From: Chloromonas sp. AAM2
Lineage: Eukaryota; Chlorophyta; Chlorophyceae; Chlamydomonadales; Chlamydomonadaceae
DNA length: 19,232 bases
Direction of reading: 5' to 3'
Assembly (NCBI GenBank): GCA_004335635.1
Contig: QAXH01005830.1
Coordinates: 3,637-22,868 of the forward strand
This document shows, piece after piece, positions 11,301 through 19,169 of the stretch. The translations under genes were made by a program, and so were the position numbers. The notes under the pieces were generated by a model. It was not told where the DNA came from, searched no databases, and saw only the letters and a program-made list of their open reading frames with translations. The number at the start of each line of letters is the position of its first letter. The stretch's first letter is position 1.

Positions 11301-13619
11301 CGCGTGCACATGAGCATGCGGCCCACGATGTCTGTGGTGCTCACGCCCTCCGTGCGCTTGATCTGCATGCATGCAACAGACATGCACATGCAGCGCATCA
11401 CGTGCATGCAACAGACATGCACAGGCAGCGCATCACGTGCATGCAACAGACATGCACATGCAGCACATCACGTGCATGCAACAGACATGCACATGCAGCT
11501 CATCACGTGCATGCAACAGACATGCACATGCAGCTCATCACGTGCATGCAGATACTGTTATATCTGCCAAACTGCTCGTGCACTACGTGCACTATTTTGA
11601 CCGTGGTGATGTGTCATAGTGCCTTCGCGCTTGCCTGTCTCCACCTGCATTGCCGCAGTCACTCAATCTCATTCCCACCTTTCCTACAACCATTTCTAGA
11701 TTGACTACACAAGTAATCACTATATCAACTCCTAGGCCTTTGAAGGGCTATTCCTGGCCATGGAAGTTGGCATGCATCAGCTGGAAACTCGAAGACTTTG
11801 CTGTATGTGTGGTACCCACTATGCTGGATATGTGGCTCATCCATGCAATACCGCCCACCATGCGAGACCGGTTGCAAACCTTTCTGAGTTACTAGCGGCT
11901 GACTAAGCAAAGCCCTATGTACAGACTTCCTGCCAATTGTATGGATGTTCCCTCCGTGGTTGGTATGCAGCCTGTTGCCTGTACCCACTATGCTGAAAGT
12001 GACCCACCATGCGAAATCTCCCTAGCTTCTTTGCGTGCGCGTAGGCGTCCGTCCCGTCTGGCAGGAAGCATGGGTCGTCGCCATGAATGATGTAGTCTAT
12101 CCGATGCTTGACAAACAGATCTTGAATGAACTCAGGTGAGAGGTCGTACGGCACACCTGCTAGGAAGGAGGGGGAGGCGGAAGGGTCAGCGGCAACATGC
12201 GAGAAAACGCTCCAGAAATGGAACCTGATGAAAGCACCCTGACATAGTGGGTTTGACGACGCTTAGACTGGCAGACCTCTTGAAACAAAATTCACCATCT
12301 AATGCATGGTTAGTTTGATGTTTGGTTGCTTGGAAGCGTCCTGGTGTATGACGCAGATGCATGGAGTTCACTCAGGCTTCCAGTCATCTTTGTGCTTGCT
12401 CTGCTGATGCTAGTGTTAGTGCTGGTGCTGGTGCTGGTGCTGCCGCTCCCGCTGAGGCTGCTGAATCGGCGCAAATTGTTGCCTGTTTGATGCTCACTGC
12501 CAGCTGCTGTGCAATGCAACAACCGCAACCTCTTGGCATTGCCTTGCTCGACTTTCAGGTCCAACACATGCGTGCTTGAAAAACGAAGTGCATCCGGCAT
12601 TCTGAGTCAGGTGAGCACCTTCTGCAAGTTACAACGAAACTGTCATCTTCTTGACCCGCCGTGCATAAAAACATGACACTTAGATTGTAACATAGATCGT
12701 AGGTGCCTACCTGTGATGACCTCATCCACCCATTTGACTGCATCCACGAGCACCAGCCTCTCCTCCTCGTTCAGGACAGGCGGGCCCTTGCAGCGCAGAA
12801 TCTCGCTGTCAGGTATCAAACCGACGACCAACTGATCACCCGAGGCCTTGGCCTGAAGGGAGCGGTGAGGTTGTTGAGATTGGTTTGGCCTGAGCCTGGT
12901 TAGTTCAGTGGCAAGGTGGTGCAGGGAAACTAAGGGGTGCATGGGCGCGCTGAGCACATGCACGCCATGGCATTGCTTGATGGAGACATTGAATCGAGCG
13001 GGGCATATGTAATGATGAACACAAGGCTACGCGCAAGAACTCCAAGGATATGCGCATGTTTGTGGTCTCCATGCATCGATGCATGCATGACGCTCCAACG
13101 TATCTGTACATGCATGGGATTCGACATGCATACATGCACATGCCACCTGATCCTTGCCCACCTGCCGCAACGCGTTGGCGTGCCCGTAATGCATCATGTC
13201 AAAGCATCCATCCATGTACACGCGCACAGGTCGCTGATCTGCAGAATCCACAACAAGAAACTTTGTCTCGCAGGTTCATTGCAGTTCCGGCATCATTGCA
13301 CACCCGGCGCAATCAGACACCCACTTCTTCGCCGCTTCGAGTAGATTGACAGCATGTGCGCGAGCCAGCCGCTGAAAGTCCCTGGCCGGTATTGATACTG
13401 CACAAGCGGAAGGGTTCCCGATGGTCACGGGCCCACCTGAAGCCCCAAGCTCTGTTTTGCGCCGACAGCATGCGATGTATTCACCTTCATGGGTACATAC
13501 TGCTCGTAAGTGGTCTTTGTTGCGTAGTACACAGCACTCGCGACGCAGCAACCTGTCGCCGCACCAACAGCCGCCCAGAGCAGCCGTGATGGTGGGTCAG
13601 AAATGTTTAGTGGCGTCAT
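8367..13619 (-). CDS. PECT1: Ethanolamine-phosphate cytidylyltransferase (CTP:phosphoethanolamine cytidylyltransferase), 11 exons
   Basis: This enzyme converts CTP and phosphoethanolamine to CDP-ethanolamine and pyrophosphate, the regulated step of the CDP-ethanolamine (Kennedy) route to phosphatidylethanolamine. The CDS is complement(join(8367..8423, 8748..8879, 9109..9264, 9612..9797, 10300..10408, 10810..10973, 11273..11362, 12008..12156, 12711..12852, 13162..13233, 13485..13619)). Every junction is GT-AG with consistent phase, giving 463 aa. That is slightly longer than land-plant PECT1 (about 420). Residues 12-34 are hydrophobic ([20 protein letters not shown]), a likely membrane anchor as in plant PECT1. 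The first nucleotidyltransferase domain (46-185) has HYGH at 60-63, [16 protein letters not shown] and the [14 protein letters not shown] motif at 169-182. A low-complexity linker covers about 186-248. The second domain (251-385) has [13 protein letters not shown] (HPGH 279-282), [33 protein letters not shown] and ISLVVRGT. The C-terminal helix (402-445) matches the family's GVF...IIxRI...KRNAKK end. The least certain edge is the exon 6 acceptor (10973), in the variable linker. Equivalent names are PCYT2 and ECT1. Confidence 0.97.
9735..9997 (-). repeat. ~100-bp tandem triplication of the cytidylyltransferase exon 8 start
   Basis: Three copies of an acceptor plus exon start lie in tandem, with acceptor-exon boundaries at 9997, 9896 and 9797 (spacings 101 and 99 bp). 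The 9797 copy is the functional exon ([19 protein letters not shown]). The copy at 9997 reads [18 protein letters not shown] and the one at 9896 reads [18 protein letters not shown]. The intronic segments between them (CTG followed by an A-rich stretch) are also related, so the duplicated unit included intron and exon edge. Both upstream copies keep a CAG acceptor. Use of 9896 keeps frame but meets a TGA before 9797; use of 9997 shifts the frame and stops near 9767. Confidence 0.88.
10395..10494 (-). repeat. Duplicated exon 7 acceptor edge (23 bp, 77 bp apart)
   Basis: The 23-mer at 10395-10417, which spans the acceptor of cytidylyltransferase exon 7 (boundary 10408), recurs at 10472-10494 with a single difference. 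That difference is T to C at 10487, which on the coding strand changes the acceptor AG to GG. The upstream copy therefore looks like a dead acceptor. Confidence 0.85.
11371..11550. repeat. 35-bp minisatellite, five copies, immediately upstream of exon 5
   Basis: Units begin at 11371, 11406, 11441, 11476 and 11511, plus a 5-base partial copy. Each unit contains ATGCAACAGACATGCACATG or a one-base variant, then CAGC(G/A/T)CATCACGTGC. The array starts nine bases from the exon 5 acceptor of the cytidylyltransferase gene (exon edge 11362), in intron 4. Every unit carries the palindrome CACGTG. Because 35 is not a multiple of 3, unit readings rotate through all three plus frames, which stay open; this explains long plus-strand ORFs here that are not genes. 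Confidence 0.95.
11812..12014 (-). repeat. Duplicated exon 4 donor edge in intron 4
   Basis: The functional exon 4 donor (CATG|GTGGGT, boundary 12008) and its flank are echoed downstream in the intron. CCCACCATGCGA occurs at 12003-12014 and again at 11854-11865. GTACCCACTATGCTG occurs at 11981-11995 and again at 11812-11826. The two blocks are in the same order with about 20 bp of extra sequence in the distal copy. The distal copy preserves a GTGGGC donor. Confidence 0.75.
12411..12445. repeat. GTGCTG hexamer tract
   Basis: A short imperfect run of GT(T/G)(A/C)GTGCTG units lies in intron 3 of the cytidylyltransferase gene. It creates small Gly/Ala- or Thr/Ser-repeat ORFs in both directions that are not exons. 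Confidence 0.7.
13068..13145. repeat. ATGCATG-rich palindromic tract in intron 2
   Basis: Dense ATGCATG and ACATGCA motifs include the perfect 12-base palindrome TGCATCGATGCA near 13072. The tract lies about 15 bp downstream of the exon 2 donor of the cytidylyltransferase gene. No function is evident. Confidence 0.6.
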
Positions 13620-15243
13620 TCTGCACTCCTGTTCAACAGCTGAGCTATGTTGGCAAGGGTTCAGCAGGCGAGCTTCACTTGGCCGGGCTTGAGTCGCGCG
13701 GTTAGGGCTAGTTTAGAGGATCCATCAAGAAGTGCAAAAGCAGTGGGTTAGCTTCGTTTGCCACTTGTAAATACAAAATCGCGACGTTACAGGGATACTG
13801 AACCTTGGCAGAATCAAGCCCACCACTGAACCTTTTTTTCCTCCAAATGTCGTTACACTGAGAGTAGGTGAAGTGGCAGTTGCTGCAGCTTCCTGCTGCA
13901 TATCTCTTGTGCACTGCATTTCGCGTCTGATTACCTGAGAACACTGGAATCGTTCGGATTTGCCATACGCTCAAGTACACGGTCACCGGTTTGCTGTCGT
14001 CCTTTCCCATGGCAGAAGGTTTACTGGATCGTCGTCTCATCTTCGGATTGAGATGAGATGCAGGTCCTGGTTTGAAGCATTTGCCTGAGCTCGTACGCAC
14101 CGTACTCAAATCCGCTGGTTGAAGTTTTGAGACGAGAACACAATGACAGTCAACCGCTCCATGTATCCAGCTATTTAAATTGTAGCTGCTACGTGTGACT
14201 TCATGTTGTGCTTGTGGCCGTCGCTTCATGTTGTTGTATGGCTTCATGTTGTAGCCTGCCCCATGCAAGGCCAGTGAATCTTCTGCAAACATTCTGCCGC
14301 CCAAACCTCAACTGCCGCTGATTTGATACGAAAACCATTTGCACATTTTGCGCTTGAGTTGGCAGACAACGGAACGGCGCGCATCATTGCCATCTAGAAA
14401 TCGGAATATATTGGTTTTACTACATAATATTTTATTATATTTTATTTGTTTTACTATACGAATTATCACATCGGAATATATTGATTACATCGGTTCTTTG
14501 CTCTTTTCGCCTTGACGTTGCCTGCCGTTGCTCAGGGTTATTTTAGGACGTTATTCAGCCTCGTCCCTTGCATGGCTGGCTAGCGATTGCGCTCGGTGCA
14601 TGTGGGCCACCCTGATGTATTTAATGTATATATATAGTGTCTCAGTCTTCTTTAAAGCCACAGCTGGCAGCCAGGAAGCTACACAAATCCCAACAATCGT
14701 TGGACTACAATTGCATTTTACTCATGATTGTAGTGTCCGACTCAGCAGCATTCTAACCCTCACATTGAACCCACTGGGTCCTGTTGTCCGTACCAAGCTC
14801 GAGAACGCTGGTTATTAATGTTGTCATGCAACGTACGTACACTGCAATCGCTCAAATCCAGAACACTAGTTTGAATAAGCATTTGCTGAAAAAGTGATGC
14901 GTCATCCAACAACTATATGGTTGTACTAGTACGACACAAGCTTGCTGAGTGTCAAATTGCCAGAAAACATGGCATGCAGAAATTGCCATCAAACTCAGCT
15001 ACATGAGCTCCGAGTGGAATGCTTCGCACCGCCTGAATCCAGCTGCCAACACCATCTGCCAAAAGCTTGACGTCCACGAGCACAAAATCAGGCAACTGGT
15101 GGTGGGTGGTCGTCCACTCATGAAGACGTTATTGAATGCGAACGAAGTGGTACAATCGCCTGAAATGCCACAATGGACAGTAGCCTGCCGCAGCAGAGAC
15201 AGTAGATTGGTGGTGGTGATGCTCACCCGACCATCGTGATGTA
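13620..15243. other. Long noncoding interval upstream of the cytidylyltransferase gene
   Basis: This interval should contain the promoter and 5' UTR of the minus-strand gene starting at 13619. The minus-strand reading at 13708-14304 contains repeats of the CTTCATGTTGT type (14200-14260) and no recognisable domain, so I do not call it. The central part is AT-rich (14395-14490). TGTATATATATAG at about 14624 is TATA-like but has no supported gene next to it. Confidence 0.5.
14397..14490. repeat. AT-rich segment with a repeated TCGGAATATATTG motif
   Basis: The motif ATCGGAATATATTG(G/A)TT occurs near 14400 and again near 14471, about 70 bp apart, with TTTTACTA also repeated between them. The segment is far more AT-rich than its surroundings. 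It could be a remnant of an inserted element, an organellar fragment or a scaffold-attachment-like region; none can be shown here. Confidence 0.6.
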
Positions 15244-15393
15244 AGGGCGCGGTCACACGGCAATTTGGGTTCCAATTTGGGGTGATAATTTGACCGTCGG
15301 GACCCCAAATTGGCCGTGTGACCGCAAAAAAGGCAAATTGGAACCCAAATTGGAACCCAAATTGAAAGTCAAATTGGTACGTGTGACCGCCCT
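15244..15393. mobile_element. 150-bp MITE-like foldback element
   Basis: The ends are inverted repeats: AGGGCGCGGTCACACG on the left and CGTGTGACCGCCCT on the right; the right end reverse-complemented is AGGGCGGTCACACG, lacking one GC step. Inside, a second inverted copy (GGCCGTGTGACCGC, ending near 15325) pairs with the left end to make a near-perfect hairpin of over 20 bp per arm. The right half is built of repeated CAAATTGGAACC units. It has no coding capacity. Target-site duplication is not clean: TAA-like bases flank both sides but not symmetrically, so the superfamily is unassigned. Confidence 0.8.
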
Positions 15394-15436
15394 CTAACCA
15401 CCTTGAATTCAGGAAGCAATCATTTTGTTGTTCAGC

Positions 15437-15441
15437 TTACA
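15437..15441 (-). terminator. TGTAA poly(A) signal candidate for the UBTD-like gene
   Basis: A minus-strand TGTAA lies about 495 bp after the stop codon at 15936. It is the nearest one I found in that orientation. It lies just beyond the MITE-like element as read from the gene's far side, so the transcript would end before reaching the hairpin. This is position-based only. Confidence 0.3.
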
Positions 15442-15935
15442 CAAGCAAGCGCTACAGCCAGAGGGCTGCTGCATCTCCCTCCTTGTAACCAGAATGACTA
15501 TGACTGGATTGCTGTGTACATCAGTCAGCCAAGCGGCATAACCTCTGTCATAGGCATTTTTCTGTCCAGGCCACGGTTCTGGTCCCAGGAACGTTGCATT
15601 TCAGGCAGAACGTGTACCTTTGCTGCAAGAAATAACCGGATTGATTACCGCACTGCTTCCAACTAAAAGTTTGCCATCCACACAACAGACATGCTTTTTT
15701 GTGTCATGTTTAGGTTAGCCTGGCACTTGAGCCTGCTGGTGCTTTTCTACCACGTGCTGGTGTTTGTGCACTACGTGCTAGAAGCGTGCCTGCACAGTGC
15801 TAGACGCGTGCCTGCGCTGCTTCTCACGCATGCGATTCAGCTGAACTCTTCTCCAGAAACTTTGTTGCTCCATCCACCAGTAGTTAGCCATCCATCCAAA
15901 TGCTAGGATTCAGCAACTGGCAAGAACATGTGCTT

Positions 15936-17821
15936 TTAGGGTGTGGCCTGTTCCAGATTGGTGGGATCGCTGAGAACTGCAAGCAATGCAATGAAAGACA
16001 GACAGAGCACCGTGAACAAGCGACCAATGCATGCACATGTGTTGGATTGCTTGCAAGTGGTCAAGAGCGCGTCCCAACATGCACATGGACATGTTTACTG
16101 GTTACATGCCGGCTCATGGCTTGCCTGAAATGCTCTGCTGCGAACTGCCTATCTATCACACTCGATCTTCTGTTCAATGCAATTCCCACCCATGAGTCTG
16201 TGCTGCTGCCAACAGAAGCTGTCAAGGTGAGCACTCGGCTTGCATTCACTGCCACCAGGCAGCACGCACCGTAATGGGGCAGCTCGTACTTGGCACCTGC
16301 GTACAACGGGAGCAGTGCTACGAGTTGCGTACAATCTCACAGGGGCAGCAGTGCCCCACGTCAGGCCGAACCTCACTGTGGCAGCACCAAGAGATGCAAT
16401 GTGATGCTTGATGCTTTTCGTCGCACGTACTTGCTGAAGATGGTGGGGATGGATCAGTGTCTCATCAACAACAATGGGGCTGCGTGAGGCCTACTGCTCG
16501 CCTGTACACCTCTGAGCCTGTCTCAACACTCAACCTTCCTCGAGCCTTTGTCTGTGCTTACATGTTTCCCTTGATCTGACCTGATTCTAACCCACCTCGT
16601 TCGTCATAGCAAATGGTCATGTCCGGTGCTGCAACGATGATGCCTGCGCTCTCTATGAACGTGCGGCCGATCTCCAGGTCCGCTTCACACACGGCCTTCA
16701 GGGCGTCCCAGATATCTGAAAACATAACAATAACATTCAGACAATCAAAACTCCCCACATTCATCCCAAATATCTGAAAACCGACAGTATACTACCGGTC
16801 GGACAGCGCCGTCAGTGGGCTGTCAGAGGGAGAGTAACGTTTGTGCAAGTAGTGCGAGTACACGTCACAAGTGAGGTGGATATGCCTCCTTGCTGACAGT
16901 GCCCAACTGTATACCTCAACCCCTCCCAACAGCGGTTCAGCGCACAGCGGTTCAGTACACTGCCTTGCCCGGGACAGACGAGTGCAAGCAGCATGACGCG
17001 CCAGATCCAGGGCGGATGGCCAAACGAACTGATTCTGTGCAGCGACCGCAGCTGGACAGCTACCCAAACTCCATTTCCCGCTTGCCCGCTGCGCCCCACA
17101 TTGTCACTCGTTTACTCACTCTTATCGCCCCCATAGTGTGGCTGTGTGTCCCAGAACTCCTCCCGCATACGCTGCATGTGGGCAGGCACATGGGCAGGGC
17201 TGAGCCGAAGCCATGGGACGCATGGCAACTCATCATCCGGAGTACTGCAGGCTCAGTAGGAATTCAGGGATTCGAGCCCACCCTGACTAACTTCATCACC
17301 TCTTGAACATGCATGTGGTAGGCAAAGGCAAGTGAGTGCATACAGCAGGTGCGTTATGACGAGTGGCTGGCATGAGTGCAACCCTGATCGGCACATGAAG
17401 GCCCATGGCAGACCTGCGTTTCTGCTAGGTCCCTCACATGTGTCTGCACCCACCTTGAGCTGTTCGTCAGTGATAGGTTCAGAAGAAGTCCATACTGCAG
17501 GAACACAGGTCATAGCAACGGCATGTATGCGTGACTCATGCTGACGCCAACCATGGACATGACTGGCAACTAATCAAATTAGGCATTGCAAATATTGAAA
17601 TATGGGGGGTGGAATTTGCTACATTGTTGAATTTGCATGCTGCAAATTCCCATGCATGCAAATCCCATGGGATTAATAATGCCACAATGCAAACTCAACA
17701 TGCTGCGGGGATACCCAACTGCAAGCAGGGTCCTCCGCTTACCAGGCTTTTTGAACAGCTTTGTTCGCTTGTCCCTTTTGCCTGCCTTTGGTCCAGATGG
17801 CGTTGAACCCACACAGCCCAT
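15936..17821 (-). CDS. UBTD-family protein (DC-UbP/UBTD N-terminal domain), plant-type short form, 6 exons
   Basis: The CDS is complement(join(15936..15976, 16270..16296, 16596..16715, 17120..17171, 17454..17494, 17743..17821)). All junctions are GT-AG with consistent phase, including a 27-bp exon 5, giving 119 aa. The protein starts MGCVGST, a typical N-myristoylation signal with a palmitoylatable Cys3. A Lys/Arg-rich stretch (12-25) follows, then the conserved domain: EPITDEQLKRMREEFWDTQP (33-52), HYGGDKNIWDALKAV, AGIIVAAPDMTICYDERG, AKYELPHYVLSDPTNL. These match the N-terminal domain of UBTD1/UBTD2 and the roughly 115-aa land-plant homologues almost motif for motif. As in the plant forms, the C-terminal ubiquitin-like fold of animal UBTD proteins is absent. 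In animals the family binds ubiquitin-pathway enzymes; a membrane-associated adaptor role here is inferred from the acylation motif. It lies 2.3 kb upstream of the cytidylyltransferase start, on the same strand. Confidence 0.93.
16707..16781 (-). repeat. Duplicated exon 4 acceptor edge in the UBTD-like gene
   Basis: The 17-mer CCCAGATATCTGAAAAC at 16707-16723 spans the functional acceptor (exon edge 16715). It recurs at 16765-16781 as CCCAAATATCTGAAAAC, 58 bp upstream in transcript order. The copy keeps the TTTTCAG acceptor and would encode Ile-Trp-Asp like the real exon. Using it would extend the exon by 58 nt and hit a TGA after about seven codons. Confidence 0.85.
17629..17663. promoter_or_regulatory. 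Palindrome with inverted ATTTGCAT/ATGCAAAT octamers in intron 1
   Basis: GAATTTGCA and TGCAAATTC form a perfect 9-bp inverted repeat around a 3-base loop at 17629-17649, immediately followed by ATGCATGCAAAT and CCCATGGG. The cluster lies in the first intron of the UBTD-like gene, about 80 bp from the exon 1 donor. It could be a protein-binding site or simply a hairpin; no factor is implied. Confidence 0.4.
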
Positions 17822-18419
17822 GTTAAGCTCAAAGGCCCTCCTGGCCAAGCAGGCTTGCCCGCCAAGGAAAGGAGGAGCGCTTGTGTCGAGGTGTTTGACA
17901 AAATGGCCCAAGATACTCAGACGTGGTGTGTGTGCGTATCAACCAAGCCGGACTCCTGATGGCCAGGATCGCAGCTGCACACAGCTGTGCGCAATAGGGC
18001 CGATAAGCCCTCAGAAGATACAGTTGCAAACCAGTAGCGCGTGCATGGGAAGCACCCCACGGCCGGGTTTTAAATTGTGTTGCAACTCAAGGGCAACTAA
18101 CGACAGAAACTACAAGGCTTCGCGAAGCACATGCATTGGAACTGATGTCGCAATAGCGCGAGAGCAGCAAATTGGGCGGTTAGCGGTTTGAAATGGTAGT
18201 TACTCGAACTCTGTCAGACTGAGGCAGACAGACAGTGCCCTATGACACATGGTGTTATGCATGCAACTCCTGCTGCATCATCTGTGCTTCAATGCAGCCA
18301 CACACTCTGATTGTGCGTGCCAATTGTTTTCCTCCTCCTCATCGTCATGCACGGAGACATTGCATTCAGACATGGTCATAGCAGCACGTTAGCCCGGATC
18401 TGAAGCATCCCTGCTGGGC
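17822..18419. other. Divergent intergenic region
   Basis: This ~600-bp interval lies between the start of the UBTD-like gene (minus, 17821) and the first candidate exon of a plus-strand gene (18420). It probably holds the promoters and 5' UTRs of both. I see no TATA box, repeat array or convincing ORF in it. Confidence 0.4.
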
Positions 18420-18464
18420 ATGGATGGCTTTCCAGATGTTCTTAAGCAGGCTGCTGAAATCAAG
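18420..18464 (+). CDS. Candidate first exon of a right-edge plus-strand gene
   Basis: ATG at 18420 opens 15 codons (MDGFPDVLKQAAEIK) that end exactly at a GTGGGC donor, the donor style used throughout the window. The peptide has clear amphipathic-helix character, unlike the surrounding frames. The upstream frame stays open back to a TAG near 18390, so an exon starting at an acceptor there (CACGTTAG) is also possible. A 20-base follow-on exon at 18516-18535 would be phase-compatible but is weak. I do not recognise the family. Confidence 0.3.
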
Positions 18465-19075
18465 GTGGGCATGGGACCATCAGCACCAGTGTTCTAGGGT
18501 CCAAAACTTTGCAATTCCAGATGGCAGTTTTGGGGCCCAGGTTTTGCACCACCTTCTTGCTGATTCAGCACTACCAGGCACATGCCGCCGGCATATGACA
18601 TCTATAACCCAGCAGCACATGTACAATCATGGTCTCCCTCGCAACTATCAGCCCATTTGAGAGCCAGATTCCCGTGCCCGCCATGCTTCCGCCATCCGGC
18701 ATTCCAGCTTCCATTATGAGAAGCATCTCCTACCTTTTCAGGACATTTGAATGGATTTTTGAAGTTCTGTGTGGCTCCACACCTAAACGTCCTCCGGTCT
18801 CCTCTTACACACAACTCAACCGTCCACACAACACTCACTTATACGCCTCGCTCAGCATCTGCTTGCTGCAAACCCAACTTGAATTCTAAGCGCCCGCACA
18901 ACCGCTGTTTGACAAACCGTCGCTGCAGTATGTCACCCATACACACGCTCCATTACCCATTGAATAGAGGCAGTAGCGAATGGGCCCAAGCTCCTGCAAA
19001 CCGACCAGTAGCTCAATGCAGACTGCTGAGCCGTGTACGTATTACATCTCCTGTTTGCTGTAACCCTGTATGCAG
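18465..19075. other. Presumed intron(s) of the right-edge gene; no firm exon
   Basis: This stretch holds acceptor-like sites (GCAATTCCAG near 18515, CCTTTTCAG near 18740) and open frames without recognisable domains. A frame after 18740 (TFEWIFEVLCGS) could be an exon but has no family support. Confidence 0.3.
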
Positions 19076-19162
19076 TCAGCTCAGCTCAAGGAGAGGCCCG
19101 GCCGGCAGGACTGGGAGAGGGCCCCTGACTGGTTCAAGTACACCGCCTACCCAGATAAAGAG
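19076..19162 (+). CDS. Candidate internal exon of a gene running off the right edge
   Basis: The acceptor CCTGTATGCAG ends at 19075 with a CTGTAAC branch-like site just upstream. Twenty-nine codons follow, ending at a GTGGGT donor (19163). The peptide (SAQLKERPGRQDWERAPDWF, then KYTAYPDKE) is charged, Trp/Tyr-rich and looks like a conserved domain segment, though I do not recognise it. It probably belongs with the candidate exon at 18420. The gene continues beyond the window. Confidence 0.45.
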
Positions 19163-19169
19163 GTGGGTA

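Noticed and set aside
11247..11704. Overlapping plus-strand ORFs rich in Cys/His/Met
   Set aside because: They are translations of the 35-bp minisatellite, which is open in all three frames because of its length, and they overlap a firmly assigned minus-strand exon.
13708..14304. 198-codon minus-strand ORF upstream of the cytidylyltransferase gene
   Set aside because: It has simple repeats (YNMKPYNNMK), no domain, and lies where the promoter/5' UTR is expected.
15403..15666. Plus-strand ORF with a NDYDWIAVYIS stretch
   Set aside because: It faintly recalls a DWIAIY motif at the start of some metallophosphoesterases, but there are no further domain features, no clear exon edges and no neighbouring exons.
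16149..16306. Read-through of UBTD-like exon 5 (ELPHYGACCLVAV...) as the protein C terminus
   Set aside because: A GTGCGT donor follows ELPHY, and the 15936-15976 exon gives the family-typical VLSDPTNL ending with correct phase.
17255..17290. GGGATTCGAGCCC, resembling a tRNA T-arm
   Set aside because: No acceptor stem, D-arm or anticodon arm can be drawn at the right distances upstream, and it lies inside an intron of the UBTD-like gene.
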